Source: Chromera velia
Lineage: Eukaryota; Sar; Chromeraceae
DNA: 32,500 nt
Assembly: GCA_018398765.1 (NCBI GenBank)
Contig: JAHBMJ010000920.1
Location: forward strand, 1-32,500
Direction of reading: 5' to 3'
Position 1 is the stretch's first letter, and each line of letters begins with the position of its first letter. The notes beneath the pieces are model-generated. The model did no database searches and was not told the origin of the DNA. It saw only the letters and a program-made list of their open reading frames with translations. Below, one piece after another: positions 1 to 11,918 of the stretch. The position numbers were made by a program, and so were the translations under genes.

Positions 1-19
1 GTGTGTGTGTGTGTGTGTG

Positions 20-82
<63 letters not shown>

Positions 83-88
83 GTGTGC

Positions 89-121
<33 letters not shown>
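1..121. repeat. (GT)n microsatellite at left edge
   Basis: An almost pure GT dinucleotide tract, broken only by scattered GC steps. It continues off the left edge. It sits upstream of the calpain exons and is probably intronic. The apparent ORF of alternating Cys-Val codons across it is an artefact. Confidence 0.95.
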
Positions 122-125
<4 letters not shown>

Positions 126-488
126 TCTGTGTGCCTTTGCCCTTGTCTAAGATTTTCTGTGTATCGTGAGAACCAAATAATTCCGTGCCTGTGCGAACGT
201 CCTGCATGTCCGGTTTTTCGGGGTTTTCTGTTTGTTTCCTTTTTTCTTTTCTCCGAGTCAACCTCTGTGTTTTGTGGTTTTTGCCCTGTGGATCTGCGCC
301 TGTGAATGAGATTGCGGCTGTTTGAGCCAGTTTCCTCCATGTAGTATTCCTCGACCTATCCCTGTGCAACCATGCAATTTGAATTTCGAAGAACTTGCTG
401 ACAGTATGGCCTCATCTAAAATATGTCGAATGGGAGGCTGTATTTCAGACAAATGCAGCACGCTGCTCTGTGCTGTTCTTTTCTTCAG

Positions 489-2312
489 GCTATATCATCA
501 GCTGTGGATGGGTGAAACCTACCGACGCCATAGGAGTCTTGCGTGTGGCGGCTCGAGCAGCTGCCCAAGGTGGCGCCAGCGCATGCTCTGCCCTCTACAA
601 GAACATGTTGCGCTGTTGTGCTGTCGATACTGAGGGGAATTCGAACAATGATGGAAATGCGGGTCCTCAGGATCGGACTGTTGGAGGACATGTCCAGACA
701 CGGAGCGCATCGGGAGGAGGGGGCGGACTGAGTTTTGGGGAAGCGTTCAGTCTGGGGGGCTTCATTACGGGCCATGCCTATGGCATCATGCATCTGTACG
801 AAGTTGACGGCATTCGGCTGGTGAAGTTTCGAAACCCCTGGGCCGAGCGTGAATGGAAGGGGGACTGGAGTGATACCTCGCCTCTGTGGAAGGAACATCC
901 AAAGGTCAGAGTACAATAAGTGTTTGCAAGTTGAAAGATTTCGCCAACTGTTTCTACGCACTTCTGTTGCAGCGACGGAGTCGTGTTCCTTTGCGGTCCT
1001 TTGCGTGAAGAAAGCCCGTCGCTTTTCGTCGCATCCTAAGGCCGCGCATGTAAGAAATTGAGGAACTCGGTTTGCACGGCTGCCGCAGCGAGATGCACAG
1101 ATATTTTGGGATCCACTTCTTTCGTTCCCTTGTCTTTGCAGTTGTTCAAGGAGGTGTACCCTCATGGCACGACAGAAGACGGAATCTTCTGCATGGCAAT
1201 TGAGGATGTCGCGAAACACCTGGAGCTCTTCGAAGGCGTCCGGGCATTTGACTCTGCTCGACACTTGAACAATTTCTGGAGAACCTTCAGAAGTCAGTTC
1301 GCTGAAAACTGCTTTTCGTTCTCTCTCGGTAACACGTCCAAGCGGTTAGCAACCTGGGATACGTAGAATGAATGCAGTCTATGTGAGGCACTTTCAGAGA
1401 CAAGTAAAATTGCTCACTGAGATGAGAACAAGATCTGGATTCCAGATCACCCTCAGCACTGAATTTTTCATGATGGGACATGGGAACCTCTCAGAAACCC
1501 CATGCGGTTACGACATTCAGCTGTTTGTCGAAGAACAATCTTACGCAGATTCCTGCCTTCATCTTGTACCTGCAACGATACAGACCCCACTTAAACTTTG
1601 AGACGAGACTTGCACTCACGACCGCAGATCCACTCAAATCAGCAGGCACCAGGCGTGTCTGTGTAGGAAAGGTTGTGAATGAGACAAAAAATAACATGCT
1701 TTGTGAACAATTGTGCAGAACTCAACCCCCTCAATTACATTCCATCGGGTCGGCAACAGGGCTGAACACGTACTTCCCTGGTAGCATGTCGAAGTATTCT
1801 GATCCCTGTGATCGCAACAATCCTCCTATTCTCTGCTCGTTGTTTGTGCCAATCGAACTTCATCGATTGAAGCTTCCTTACGCAAGGATTCTGCCCCCTG
1901 CCGCGTTAACGCCATCTTGACGCCTGTCTTCCTTTGCTTCGTTTGTGCTTTGTTCCTTCGCTCCCTTCTTCCTTCCTTTCTCCCTCCCTTCTAGTGTCGT
2001 TTTCAGCGCGGTTCTTTGGCTGCTGTACTTGTGCCCTCCTTTGTTATTCTTGCCCCATTCGCGTTTGAGCAGAGCAACTTGCGTCATCTGGAATCAGTAT
2101 GTGCCAAAACTGTTCCGCTTGCAGATCCCAACATGACCATGTCTCCATCCCGCGCCAACAGACAGCCGCAGCCCATTCAGCAGCAGCCACAAGTTGCTTC
2201 TGCGCCGCTTTCCTTTCAAACGCCCGCACAGCAAACTCTCAGCCCCCCGACGAATTTGAACATGAGTAGACCTTCCGTGCTTCCGGCTGGCATTGGACAG
2301 CGCCGACCTTAG
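489..2312 (+). CDS. Calpain-family cysteine protease, 3' exons (5' end off window)
   Basis: Partial gene for a papain-fold, Ca-dependent-type (C2 clan) calpain protease. Exon 489-904 opens after a TTCTTCAG acceptor and ends at GTCAGA in phase 0. It contains GHAYGI, with the catalytic His codon at 773-775, and VKFRNPWAEREWKGDWSD, with the catalytic Asn codon at 833-835. These are the hallmark second half of the calpain catalytic domain. Exon 1142-1292 continues in phase with LFKEVYPHGTTEDGIFCMAI and then FWRTFR, typical of the end of that domain, and leaves phase 1. The catalytic Cys exon must lie upstream of the window. A Gly-rich insert (about 620-740) precedes the His motif. A possible last exon (2125-2312, stop TAG) is Gln/Pro-rich and phase-compatible, but its membership is tentative. 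No convincing calpain domain III was found between 1293 and 2124. The family call is firm; the 3' structure is not. Confidence 0.8.
2125..2312 (+). CDS. Candidate terminal exon, Gln/Pro-rich tail
   Basis: This stretch follows a CGCTTGCAG acceptor and reads NPNMTMSPSRANRQPQPIQQ, then a further Ser/Pro/Gln-rich stretch, to a TAG at 2310-2312. It starts with two bases, which fits the phase-1 donor at 1292 of the calpain gene, so it may be that protein's C-terminus. The composition is low-complexity, so coding status rests only on the open frame and splice phase. It could also belong to a separate short gene. Confidence 0.35.
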
Positions 2313-3716
2313 GGTACGGCAAAGCCGCTTGTCCCTTGTGGTGTCCAGAAGAAACGGTCTAGAGCGGGGTTCAACGCAAGGCACAGAGAGCAACTTGCGA
2401 CCACTGGGGGCAGTTTCTCGCGATTGAAGAGTCACTTTGCTACTTGGTCAATGAGATTGCGCAAATCACTGTTCCAACTGTCACGGTGTCCAGGAACACA
2501 GCAGGGTCACGTGGTGGTACCGCTTCAAGTTGCTAGGTCTCATCATGCCTAGCACGTAGTGGCATGCATCTTGTGGTTCATGTTTGCATTGATTGGCATG
2601 TACACGTACATCTTGAGCTAGACTGCTCACCGTGCTCCTAGCAGTGCATGCTCAGCCTAGTGCTCAGCAAGTCTAAATCTACTCAAATGATTTACTTCAT
2701 GCATTGCCAGTGCAATTTATTTACTGTGCAAATGTTTCTGATATTGTTTCAAAACTCTTCCTGTTGCAGCTGTTTCCCATGAATCCCATCTTAATTGTGC
2801 AAGCCGGATCAAACGCTAGGCCTAGGCATGGGATTGGGATGAAACTAGGGATGAAAAAAAAAAATCTTGACACGCATATTTCCAATTTTTTTTTTCTTTG
2901 TTAGGTTGACTAGCCGACAACTAAGCCAAGAAAGAAATGACAAGAACTAGGACAAGAAGGTACAAAGTTACTCCTAATTAATTTAAATGACTTCAAAGCT
3001 GGTTTGAAACCGTTTAATACTAGGTTCAATAAGTTCTGATCACTTAATATGATAAAGATGGTTTGGAGCTTTAAATCTTTTTAAGATGGGTCTAGTGAAA
3101 ACGAGCACATACCTGCACGCTCTCAGAATGTGGGGCTGGCTCACCAGCGTCAGGTCCAAATGATCTCACTACATACACAGAGGATGGGCTCAGTCTCTAT
3201 CAGAACTGATACAGAGACCAGGCCAGTCTGAGACTCTCCTCAGAGACCAAGTGACTAATACTCTCACTCTGTAGGACTCTATAGGACCCTAGAGTCCTCC
3301 ATGACTCGTAACGCATACAGAACATATAAAGGTATGTTAGTCTAGTCCTACTCAATCATCTTAGGTCAAGGTCTCGGCTTTAAATTATCACTAGCACTGA
3401 ATGCCACTGATCCGCCCGGAATTTGAACTCCGAGGTGGTTCAACCCAAATTCATTCCTACTAATCCTAAGACTCAAATTGATACTAACCGTAGTCTGCCT
3501 CACGCAGACACAACCGGGGAAAGATTGGAGTAGGAAATTTAGCCTTAAAGTTTGGTAATATAGTATATCAATTATTATAATGCAGATCGACTCATATGTG
3601 AATGATATGAGTGTGATAGTTACAATTATTAAGTATCATACGTTCTAACGCATAACCTAGTGCATAACTGACGGGCGTATACTTACAGATATATTGTAGA
3701 TCATATCTGCCTGTGT

Positions 3717-3750
<34 letters not shown>
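3717..3750. repeat. (TA)n microsatellite
   Basis: About 16 uninterrupted TA units inside an AT-rich intergenic segment. No adjacent gene is evident. Confidence 0.95.
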
Positions 3751-4114
3751 TTAATAGTATATACTATGGTATGACAATATAAGAGAGCGACCGGGTCGGA
3801 GAAAAGAATAGGAACCAGACACCTACTAACCAATGCAAAGAGCCAGATCAGGTCACGTGAGCATATCAAAACTTTCAAATATGAGAGAGAAAGATTTTAA
3901 CACATTAAGACAGGCCTAACAATTCTGGTACTTTGCTTTTTATGAGAGCCGTTTTTCCAAAAAAAGAGTTTGATCTCTTTTTCGGAAGTTTTTCCGGGGC
4001 ATGGCCCCCAGACCACAGCCATAGGCATGCCGGGGCCACGGGTTAAATTGTGCGTGCTATGCTGACACCCTGCGCTATACCGCACAGCCGTCTTACCTCT
4101 TGTCTGCGGGCGGC

Positions 4115-4133
4115 AGGCTAGCGACGCTAGCCT
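4115..4133. repeat. Perfect 19-bp palindrome
   Basis: Nine-base arms AGGCTAGCG and CGCTAGCCT are separated by one A. It lies in a GC-richer block within otherwise AT-rich DNA. It could form a cruciform or be a protein-binding site; nothing indicates which. Confidence 0.85.
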
Positions 4134-6418
4134 TCACACAAAAGCACTTTGGCTTGCCAAGCAGGCCCAGCCGCACGCTAACCGCGGCTTTGGGGCTAGA
4201 CATCTAAAAGAGAGGAGCGCAAGCTCCAGCTTATCTCAGCTAAGGAGCTATAGCTTGTCTGAGCCTTTCTGTAGTGAGTTGTTCCCACGTGTACTGCGCG
4301 CTATACGAAGGTAAACCCTCGGCCGCACTAGCCATTCTGACTTTGAACTCTGCTCCCTCATTCTGTCCTTTTCCTTTCTTCTTTCTTTCGGTTTGCCTCC
4401 TCTCTTTCCTCTTTTTTTCTTCTTTCTTCTGCTTGTTTCTATCCTGGCCTTTGACTTTGCTACTTGCTCATTGTTGTCCGTCTGTTCTAAACCTTTTCTG
4501 TTTTCTTTTGTCAGTCCTATTTATCTCTGTCCTTCGTCGTATCCTTCACTAAGTCTTTAACTCTGTCTCTCTCTCACTCGGTCATTTTCTTCTTCCTTCT
4601 TTTCCTCAGTTCTTCTTTCCATTGCTCTGTCAATCTTTTCTTCAATCAATCTGTCAATCTTTCTTTCAATCAGTCTGTCAATCTGTATTTCGTATATTTC
4701 ATTTGCTGTTCGTTCACTCTTGCTCCTGCTTGCATCTCTCTCTTTCACTCTGATCTTTTCTTCTTCTTTGACCCTGATCTACGGCGAAAGACGAACTTGA
4801 ACAGGCAGAGCTTGTACAGCGCTCCAGAGACTCAATGCGCGGAAGTCTGCTGGTTCAGCTAGGACAATCTCAGGCACTCCCCGGCACTCCCACCGTAAAC
4901 ACCCATTCGTTCCAGTCCTTTAACACTTTGAAGCAGCCAGTGGACAGATCGAAAATCTCTACTCCCTCTCCCTAGGGCCGAATATGAACGACCCTACCAG
5001 GTTTGTTTGTACATCAGGTGGGAGTAAACATGACCCGGTGCGGCCCGTTCGGACAAATATTTGCCGCCCCAGCTGTAATAAGGCCTTACACTGCTGTCCC
5101 ACTCCCAAATCTTCGTTACTGTTGGTATCTGCGCTGCTGAAAGCTGAGCTGAGTCCACGGACGACTCCTCTCAAAGGCTAGTTCACTTTACAGACCCTCT
5201 ACTCCACCATCTAAACTCTGCCAATCTCTATGAGCCATCAGTCTGACAACTGAAGGTCGATGGTTCAGCCTGCACCAGGTCCTAGAAGAGCACTACGGTG
5301 TAACCAAAAAGTTTCGTGGTGTGTAGTTACTCAGTTCTATACTAGAGATGAGATGATTGAGGGCTAGAGACGAAAGGTCGTACGATGGAGTCAGTTCTAT
5401 AGAGGAGTTGGTTGTTTCTACTTCCAAGATTATTGTCTGTTCTGTCTTACTTTATATTTCTGTACTTTGATTGATCAGTCTTTTCCTGTCTAATTCAAAT
5501 GCATGCATGCACTTTGATCGATCTACATTCGAGACTTATCCGGTTGAGGACGCAATGCGCCTGGCTTGAATTTTTCTTATTTTGCTCTGTATGCATGCGT
5601 TCTCTCCTGCTTTGGTCAATCAATCAGTCAGGCGGTGGCAGGACATTGAAATATCGGACCCCACAGGACTAAATTTCTTACAGTCTCGAAGGTGAGTGAC
5701 TATAAGTGATTTGACTTTAATATCGGAAAAAGATTTTTTATTTAAAATTTTCCCAATTTATTCGGAATTTTCCGTCAATACCAGACAGAGTCAGAAACTA
5801 AGGGTAGATAGATTAGGGTAGATTAGGAAGAAACTGGTCTAGGCATGATTCCCAATACCGTACGAACTAGTACGAACTAACAGCCGATATGCTGGGACGT
5901 ACTATACATCCACGAACCCTCAAGAAAAAGATACTAGTCACAATGCAGTAACAACACAGAGCTCACCGCCCGGCATAAAACACCGGTGAAGTTCGACATG
6001 CATAGGTTCGCTAGGAGCTAGAATGTCACAGCACCGTACCCTAGGGCAGCCTGACAACATGACACATGCGAGTTTTTCGAAAAATCCGCCTGCCAGAATT
6101 GTACTTTCGCGCGCAAGGCGCGCGATCCCTGCGTGTCATGCAGACATCGCATGTATAGCTTTCGATCAAACGTGTACAGAGTGACGTTTGGCTCACTTGG
6201 CTGTGATTCAAGGAGAGTTATTGGCCGCAAACTGTCATACACTGACAGAACTTGACTGTACTTGACTGTCCACTGCTCATATGAAGCTGTGTGTGCAGAA
6301 ACGACAGCTCAGAAACCTGGGATTTATGGTAGGCACTTTTCTGTCTCTCCACGGCTTGCTCCTCTCCTGTTCCCGTCTCTGCTCTTGATTCTCCGTGGTC
6401 GGCAGTTCTACGCACAAA

Positions 6419-9400
6419 ATGTGCATCACAGTGTTCATGATTTGTTGGCTTCTGCCACTTCTGTGTAACGGCTTTCACTCAGTGGGTTTGCCGGCTCGGT
6501 CGAGGCAGCTCCACACGCATCGCAATTTGCTGGAGACGGAGGAGACGGGAAAGGAAGAGAGCCGCGTCCTGGGAACTTACAAAGAGACGCCGGGTGCCTT
6601 GAAGCTTGTTATTGAGGGCCTCACCGACGGTTTGAATGCTGGAGTTTCTGCTTTTCTTGGTTCTGAAGAGAGCAAAGAGCCGGACTACTCAGCGGTTACC
6701 GCACGGACAGCGGGCGCGCTTCTGAAAAGAATCCAAGAGGACTACAAGGAGCGGGCCTATTTCCTTACAGGTATTTATTGATGCGACTTTTTATTTGCCT
6801 GCCCTTCCAACTGTGTCCTCTCCCGCCTATACAATTTCCGATCAATCCTGCACCTTGCCAGGACGAAAATAGAAGTGGTCCGTCGGATTTGCGTCCTCAT
6901 GGGCGTTCGGCCACGCGATTTCGCGAAAGAACAGTCATGTAATCTGTTCGTGCGTTGCGCCGTAGTGACAGGTTTGGTCTTCTCCCAATGCTGCGCACCC
7001 GTGTGCTGTGCAGGGAACATCACGGGAGGCATCTATTCAAAGGACTGCAGGTTCATTGACCCCACGATCGCCTTCGAAGGTCTTGATGTGTGGTGGGTAG
7101 TCCTTTGCCTGTTTTTCTGCCTTGCTGTCTCTCTCCTGTTCGTCTTGCTGCTCTGCCCATGAATGGATGGATTGGAGGGGATCGACAACAGAGCAGAAGA
7201 GCAAAAGAGAAGAGCAGAGTAGAGAAGGGGGGGGAAGATAAGACAAGACGAGACAGGGCAAAGCAAGCGAAGAGAAAAAGGAAGAAGGGAAGGGATTTTG
7301 AGAGGGCGTACTCTTTCGCTGAAACGATTCTCGCAAAGGCTTTCAAAAGTGAGCCACATTTGAGTTAATGCAGTTTGAGAAGACTCCACCAGGTAGACAA
7401 AAATGTAAGATTCTCTTCATGTTCGAGACTTTCAGCCATTTGTGCGTCTTCTCTCTGCTGATGCTCCACACATTCTAGTTCAGAAAGCTGAAAGGTGTCT
7501 ATGTTTTGAGTTGATGGTCTTTGTGGGCGCACGAATGTGTCCCAAATAAACCTGCAGGAGGAGAAACATTCGGAGCCTGAAGACCCTGACGGCAGAGCGT
7601 CAAATTGATTTGAAGGTTGGTAGAGATGATGCAGGAGTGGTCGACAGAGCAAAGGTGCTCGACTTGCTGCTTCACGATCGGAGAAATCCGTTTGCTCATT
7701 CGCGAACGTTTATGTAGATGGATGGGCACGTGCACGGAGGCGCCTTCAGCAAGAAAGCTCGTGCTTTGAATGGTCCGGCACGGAAAACGGAAATCAAATC
7801 ATGTACGTGGGAAGGGGACCAGAAGAAATTATGGCGCAAATCGGAGGTTTGAGGAATTGTATCAGCAAGGGAAGGGGTGAAGAGGTTTGAGAAAGAGGGA
7901 AGAAACTCCACTTACTGACAGACACCATTGCACTCATTCCTCGCTTTGGGTAAAAATGTTTCTGCAAATTAAGAGTCAAAATGCCCAACGTGGCCTGCCT
8001 CTTCTCTCCACTTGATCAGGAAATCCGGTTGGATGATACCAACAAAGTGATCGAAGCCGAATGGGAGCTTTCGTGTCTTCTTGTCAGTGGGTCACGTATT
8101 TGAGCGCTTAATCGCTCCCGCTACAGCCCCCTTTCTGTTTCTGTGTTTTTTGCATCCGTCTGTTGGTCCTTCATTTCCTTCCTTACTTTCTTGATTGAGT
8201 CCTTTCAATGCATGAGAACATGGGAAGGAAGCAAGAGAGATGCTGTATGAATGTGATGCGGTGTGTGCACGCTACGGGGTTCTTTTTTTCCTTTCGTCTA
8301 AAGAGAGTTTCGTTTCGTTTCATTTTTGTTTCTGTCGACCAATTTTCGACACACTGCACAAGCTCCTTCTGGTCCGGATAAGCGATCAATGTGTTTCTCT
8401 CTCTACAAATTGCGCCACTTTTTTTTTCAATTTTCCGTATTCTGTGAACCCTTCAATGTGCAGCTGCTCCCATGGCGTCCCCGTGTTCGCGTGGCAGGCA
8501 GCACGCTGCACACCTTTGAGAAGAGATCCGAGGACGGAACTCTTCGCGTGGTCAGACATGAAGAACGGTGGAAAGTGTCTGGGTGGGAGGCTTTCCTTCA
8601 GCTTTTCGGCATCGGTGGGGGTGAGCCCGAGGAGGAGAAAAGGGAGACAGAAGAAAAGAGGAAATTGGAGCGGTCCATGATGAATCGCCTCGGGGGGGCA
8701 TTGGGTTCCGTAGCTGCGGGGGCATTCCTTGGCATTTCAGCGGGAGGCGGTTTGACTTCTCTGGAGACAGCGTCGATCGCCACTGGCATGAACTCTGCAC
8801 AGCCTGCGCATGTACGCATGGCTACGCGCAGCTTCTTGGGCCCACGCGCTGCAGAGGCCAGCTCTCAGGTCACTGACTGTTTAGAACAAAAAAGGTTGAG
8901 GCGGGGCTGCAGGTCGATGTAAGACGAAGAATGCTTGAGAATGGATCGAGATGTTTTCATTTCGTGTCACGTGCTGGGTCTTTCAACCAATCTCCTCCGT
9001 CTGCCTCCTTTCCTTCGTCCGTCTTTTTCGCCCTCTTCCCTCCCAAACGTCGCTTCTCTTCTCTCCCGCCATTTTTCAAAGTCGAATGCATGCTGTTAGG
9101 GTATGTGTCTGTGTAGTTTTTGTGATTGTAAGAATACGCTTCCATGCTAGATTGGAACAGACTATCCAGCCGCACGTGCACTCTTTTGCAGAGGGTCGTA
9201 GCCGAGATTGGAGCAAGTGGATTCATTTTCAAAGACAAAATTCGAGTGGAAGGTCGGCCTTTCATTTTGCGGTCTTCAATTGTCTGCATTATTTATTCCC
9301 TCGTCAAACAGTCTGAATTCGGTCCTGTCAATTCAAACCCCTCGCCTTCCAGGCTGGTACTCATCTTAAATCTGACCTCTCTGTATTCCTTGGATAGCTC

Positions 9401-9443
9401 TGACCTTTTGTCTGTAGGACCTAGGAAGGCAAAGAGGAAAAGG

Positions 9444-9486
<43 letters not shown>

Positions 9487-10792
9487 CTTTTCTTCACGCC
9501 CGTAGGTTCTCCGCTATCTCTGTTGTCTTCCTACTACCCAACCAGTTGGATCATGCTTTCTCCATTCACTTACCGACGAAGCCCTTGGTGTTTCTTGGCT
9601 TCAGCCTTCCAGGATGAGAAAGTTCCGGGGGTCACAATCTTCCTCTCTGATTTCGACAGGCCCATCACAGAGAAGTAAGTGGGTGAGAGCTAGTGTGGTG
9701 GCTTGTTAAAACCTGCCTCACGAGCTGTCTTTGTCATTTTCGTCTGTTCTTCTCCCCCATCCGACTACGCTCCGTAACCATGTGAATGTCTTAAGGGTCG
9801 TGTTTAGTTTTCCCTCTTGTTGCCCTTCTTTCAAGCACATCTTGCGATCTACGTCCCACATTTCCAGCTGTACCAGCTCACGCGTGCGTCTTGATTGCAA
9901 GCACACCGGGGATCACATGAGCTTCCAGGCAGGACATGCATGCCTGACATCCCTACGTACTCCAAAGCACGCGGACTCTTTCCAAATTCTTTGCAGGCTC
10001 TCAAAGGACTTCTTCTCGGATCCAACATCAAACTCCATCGCCTGCACTGCCAGAAATGGGGTTGTCAGGTGGGCTGGCAACATACGCTCACACATTATTT
10101 TGTCCAGAGTCCATAGAAAGAGACTGATAGGTGGACACACGGACAGTCAACGACTGGGAGGAAAACAATGACTTCTCAGTCAGCAGAGAAAAAGATCGAG
10201 ACCAGGAGGCAAGAAAGTGGATTTGATTATTTTCCTCATTTTGCTTGTGAGATCATGTGCGTCCCTTTTTCTTTCTCGCTTTTCTTTTCATGACTCACCT
10301 TTTCTTGGCTCTCTCTGCTTCGCAAGACAATTGGACCCCTTGCATTTTTCTGGCCCACGCACACGTATATGCACACATGGTCTCATCTGAAGTTAACCTG
10401 ACCTCTACTTCGCTGTCTGGACTGCTCCTTTTTTTGGGGGGGGGGACTCCTCCTCCGTTTGTCTTTCCACTAATTAGTCTTCAGACACCTCTCTCGGTAA
10501 AACAAAAATCTATTGGTCCGTGTTGCCTTTTCTCCTGGTGATGTTGGTGCGTGCCTATCGGTGGTGTGTTAGAGCTCTTTCTCTTTACTGCGTCCCCCCC
10601 TTCTCTCAGCAAATTGGATAAGAAGATCTCGAGGAGTCCCGAGGGCGAAGAGGTGATCTCGGAAAACCGAAGGTGCGTTTCTTGCTCTTTTTTTCCCTCT
10701 GTCTCTTGCTGTGTCTCCACCTCTGAGTATGGCGGGACGTGAATGTGTGCCTGCGTATCCCTGCATCTGAGTTATCATCACTTTCTCCCCTT

Positions 10793-10856
<64 letters not shown>

Positions 10857-10918
10857 CGCGTGTGTGCGTGTGCGACTGCGTGTGTGTGCGTGCGTGTGTG
10901 TGTGTGTGCGTGTGTGTG

Positions 10919-10954
<36 letters not shown>

Positions 10955-11918
10955 GAAAAGGGGTGGGCGGTGGGGGAAAGACCGACTGATCTACAGATGG
11001 ATAAACTGGTGTATACGTAGGCAGTTAGGCGAGTCAGCAGGGGTACGCTCAGCAGGGAAGCATGAGAGCAGGGAGACAAACGTTGAATTCAGTAAATTGA
11101 ACACACACGGAATGTAGCACACGAGAAGGTAGCCCTATGCAGTAATCTTCTTATTTCAGATTCTCTTGTTTGTTGCTACCTAGATGCACTGTGCCTCAAG
11201 GTCCGGACTATTTTCTTCTCTCTTTGTAGCCGCAGCTCTAGCGGTCGCCGTTTCCCACTGCGTCTGTTCTTCTAGCACACGTTTTTCTTTGTTGATTTCT
11301 ATCTGCTGCAGTACGTAGAGGCCCTGTGTCAACTGATTGGGTCACCTTTTCTTTCTCACCACTGCGCCCGTCTGCCTTCTTTTGCAACAAGTTCAAGAGC
11401 ATCCTTGCACACATATACATTAGATTGCACCTTCTCCTTTAGGAGCATTTTCAAGGATATGTGTTGTACTGAAGCTGCAGCCTTTTCTTCAAGAGTATCA
11501 AGGTGCGCAGAGTGGTGGACGAGGAGGGTGGCAACATTGTGTATGTCTCGTTCAGGTCAGATTGGATCGGGAACACTTGAGACCTTCCCATGAGCGAGAA
11601 CACCAAATTCTCGAACAAGAATTCCTCAATATTGCATCATCCTGATCTCGCGTTGGATGCCTCCTACTTCCGTGCATGGTAGAGCGAGGCCTTTTTTTTT
11701 TCGCCGAAAACCGTGCCGTGTTTGCTCTTTTTTTAATTGGCGTCCGATCGGCAGTCCAAAAAAACATGCAGTGAAACTATTTCTGTGTGTATATGTGTGC
11801 GTGCAGCACGCGTTTTGACCGATCTGACGACAGCAATAAAGGAAGGTTTAAAAGTTCTCTGTGTGCCGTCCCGTACATGCCTGACGGGCGCGCTCCAGAA
11901 TCGTCGGCGTCCCCCTAG
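6419..11918 (+). CDS. DUF2358-CreA fusion protein, signal peptide, 11 exons
   Basis: Exons: 6419-6770, 7014-7092, 7558-7615, 8020-8082, 8464-8868, 9192-9252, 9605-9674, 9997-10068, 10610-10672, 11481-11555, 11807-11918. All introns are GT-AG, all phases agree, and the joined frame is 1410 nt (469 aa). Residues 3-17 are a hydrophobic signal peptide. Residues 18-35 are Arg/His/Ser-rich without acids, as in apicoplast transit peptides. Residues 105-234 match DUF2358 (SnoaL-like fold): [20 protein letters not shown], then [26 protein letters not shown] and EAFLQLF. A charged stretch and a Gly/Ala hydrophobic segment (259-284) follow. Residues 320-460 match CreA (PF05981): [44 protein letters not shown] and [10 protein letters not shown]. 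CreA is a small exported bacterial protein of unknown biochemical function; DUF2358 is typical of plastid-bearing organisms. The ATG has A at -3. Ending after exon 5 (stop at 8920-8922) is the alternative, making two genes. Confidence 0.82.
7171..7310 (+). repeat. Polypurine tract in intron
   Basis: About 140 bases that are mostly A/G on the coding strand, inside intron 2 of the DUF2358-CreA gene, including a run of eight G. Coding-strand introns in this window are normally pyrimidine-rich, so this is a local strand switch. It has potential to form a triplex. Confidence 0.7.
9444..9484 (+). repeat. (CT)n microsatellite in intron
   Basis: A pure CT run upstream of the acceptor used at 9604/9605 in the CreA half of the fusion gene. 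It lies within the intron between exons 6 and 7 and produces an artefactual Ser-Leu ORF. Confidence 0.95.
10797..10954 (+). repeat. (CT)n-(GT)n-(GC)n compound microsatellite
   Basis: About 26 bases of CT are followed by about 130 bases of GT/GC alternation, including a run of ten alternating GC bases. It lies in the long intron between exons 9 and 10 of the fusion gene. Alternating purine-pyrimidine DNA of this kind is Z-DNA-prone. The ORFs through it on both strands (Cys-Val or Thr-His) are artefacts. Confidence 0.95.

Larger units (their letters stand above)
2313..6418. other. Intergenic region without a supported gene
   Basis: About 4.1 kb with no ORF that resembles a protein or chains through splice sites. 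It contains AT-rich patches (2700-3100, 3500-3780, 5690-5780), a TA microsatellite, a short GC-richer block (about 4000-4200) holding a perfect palindrome, a pyrimidine-rich stretch (about 4330-4760) and scattered short repeats. The alternating composition resembles decayed mobile-element DNA, but I found no terminal repeats or target duplications here. Confidence 0.6.

Noticed and set aside
3405-3450. tRNA T-arm-like sequence on the minus strand (AGTTCAAATTCC)
   Set aside because: The 5' acceptor partner of GCGGATC is absent upstream and the T stem mispairs. At most it is a tRNA-derived SINE fragment.
9144-9617. Single continuous plus ORF over the (CT)n tract
   Set aside because: The genuine coding part is only exon 6 (9192-9252) in this frame. 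The rest is intron, including a Ser-Leu repeat from the microsatellite.
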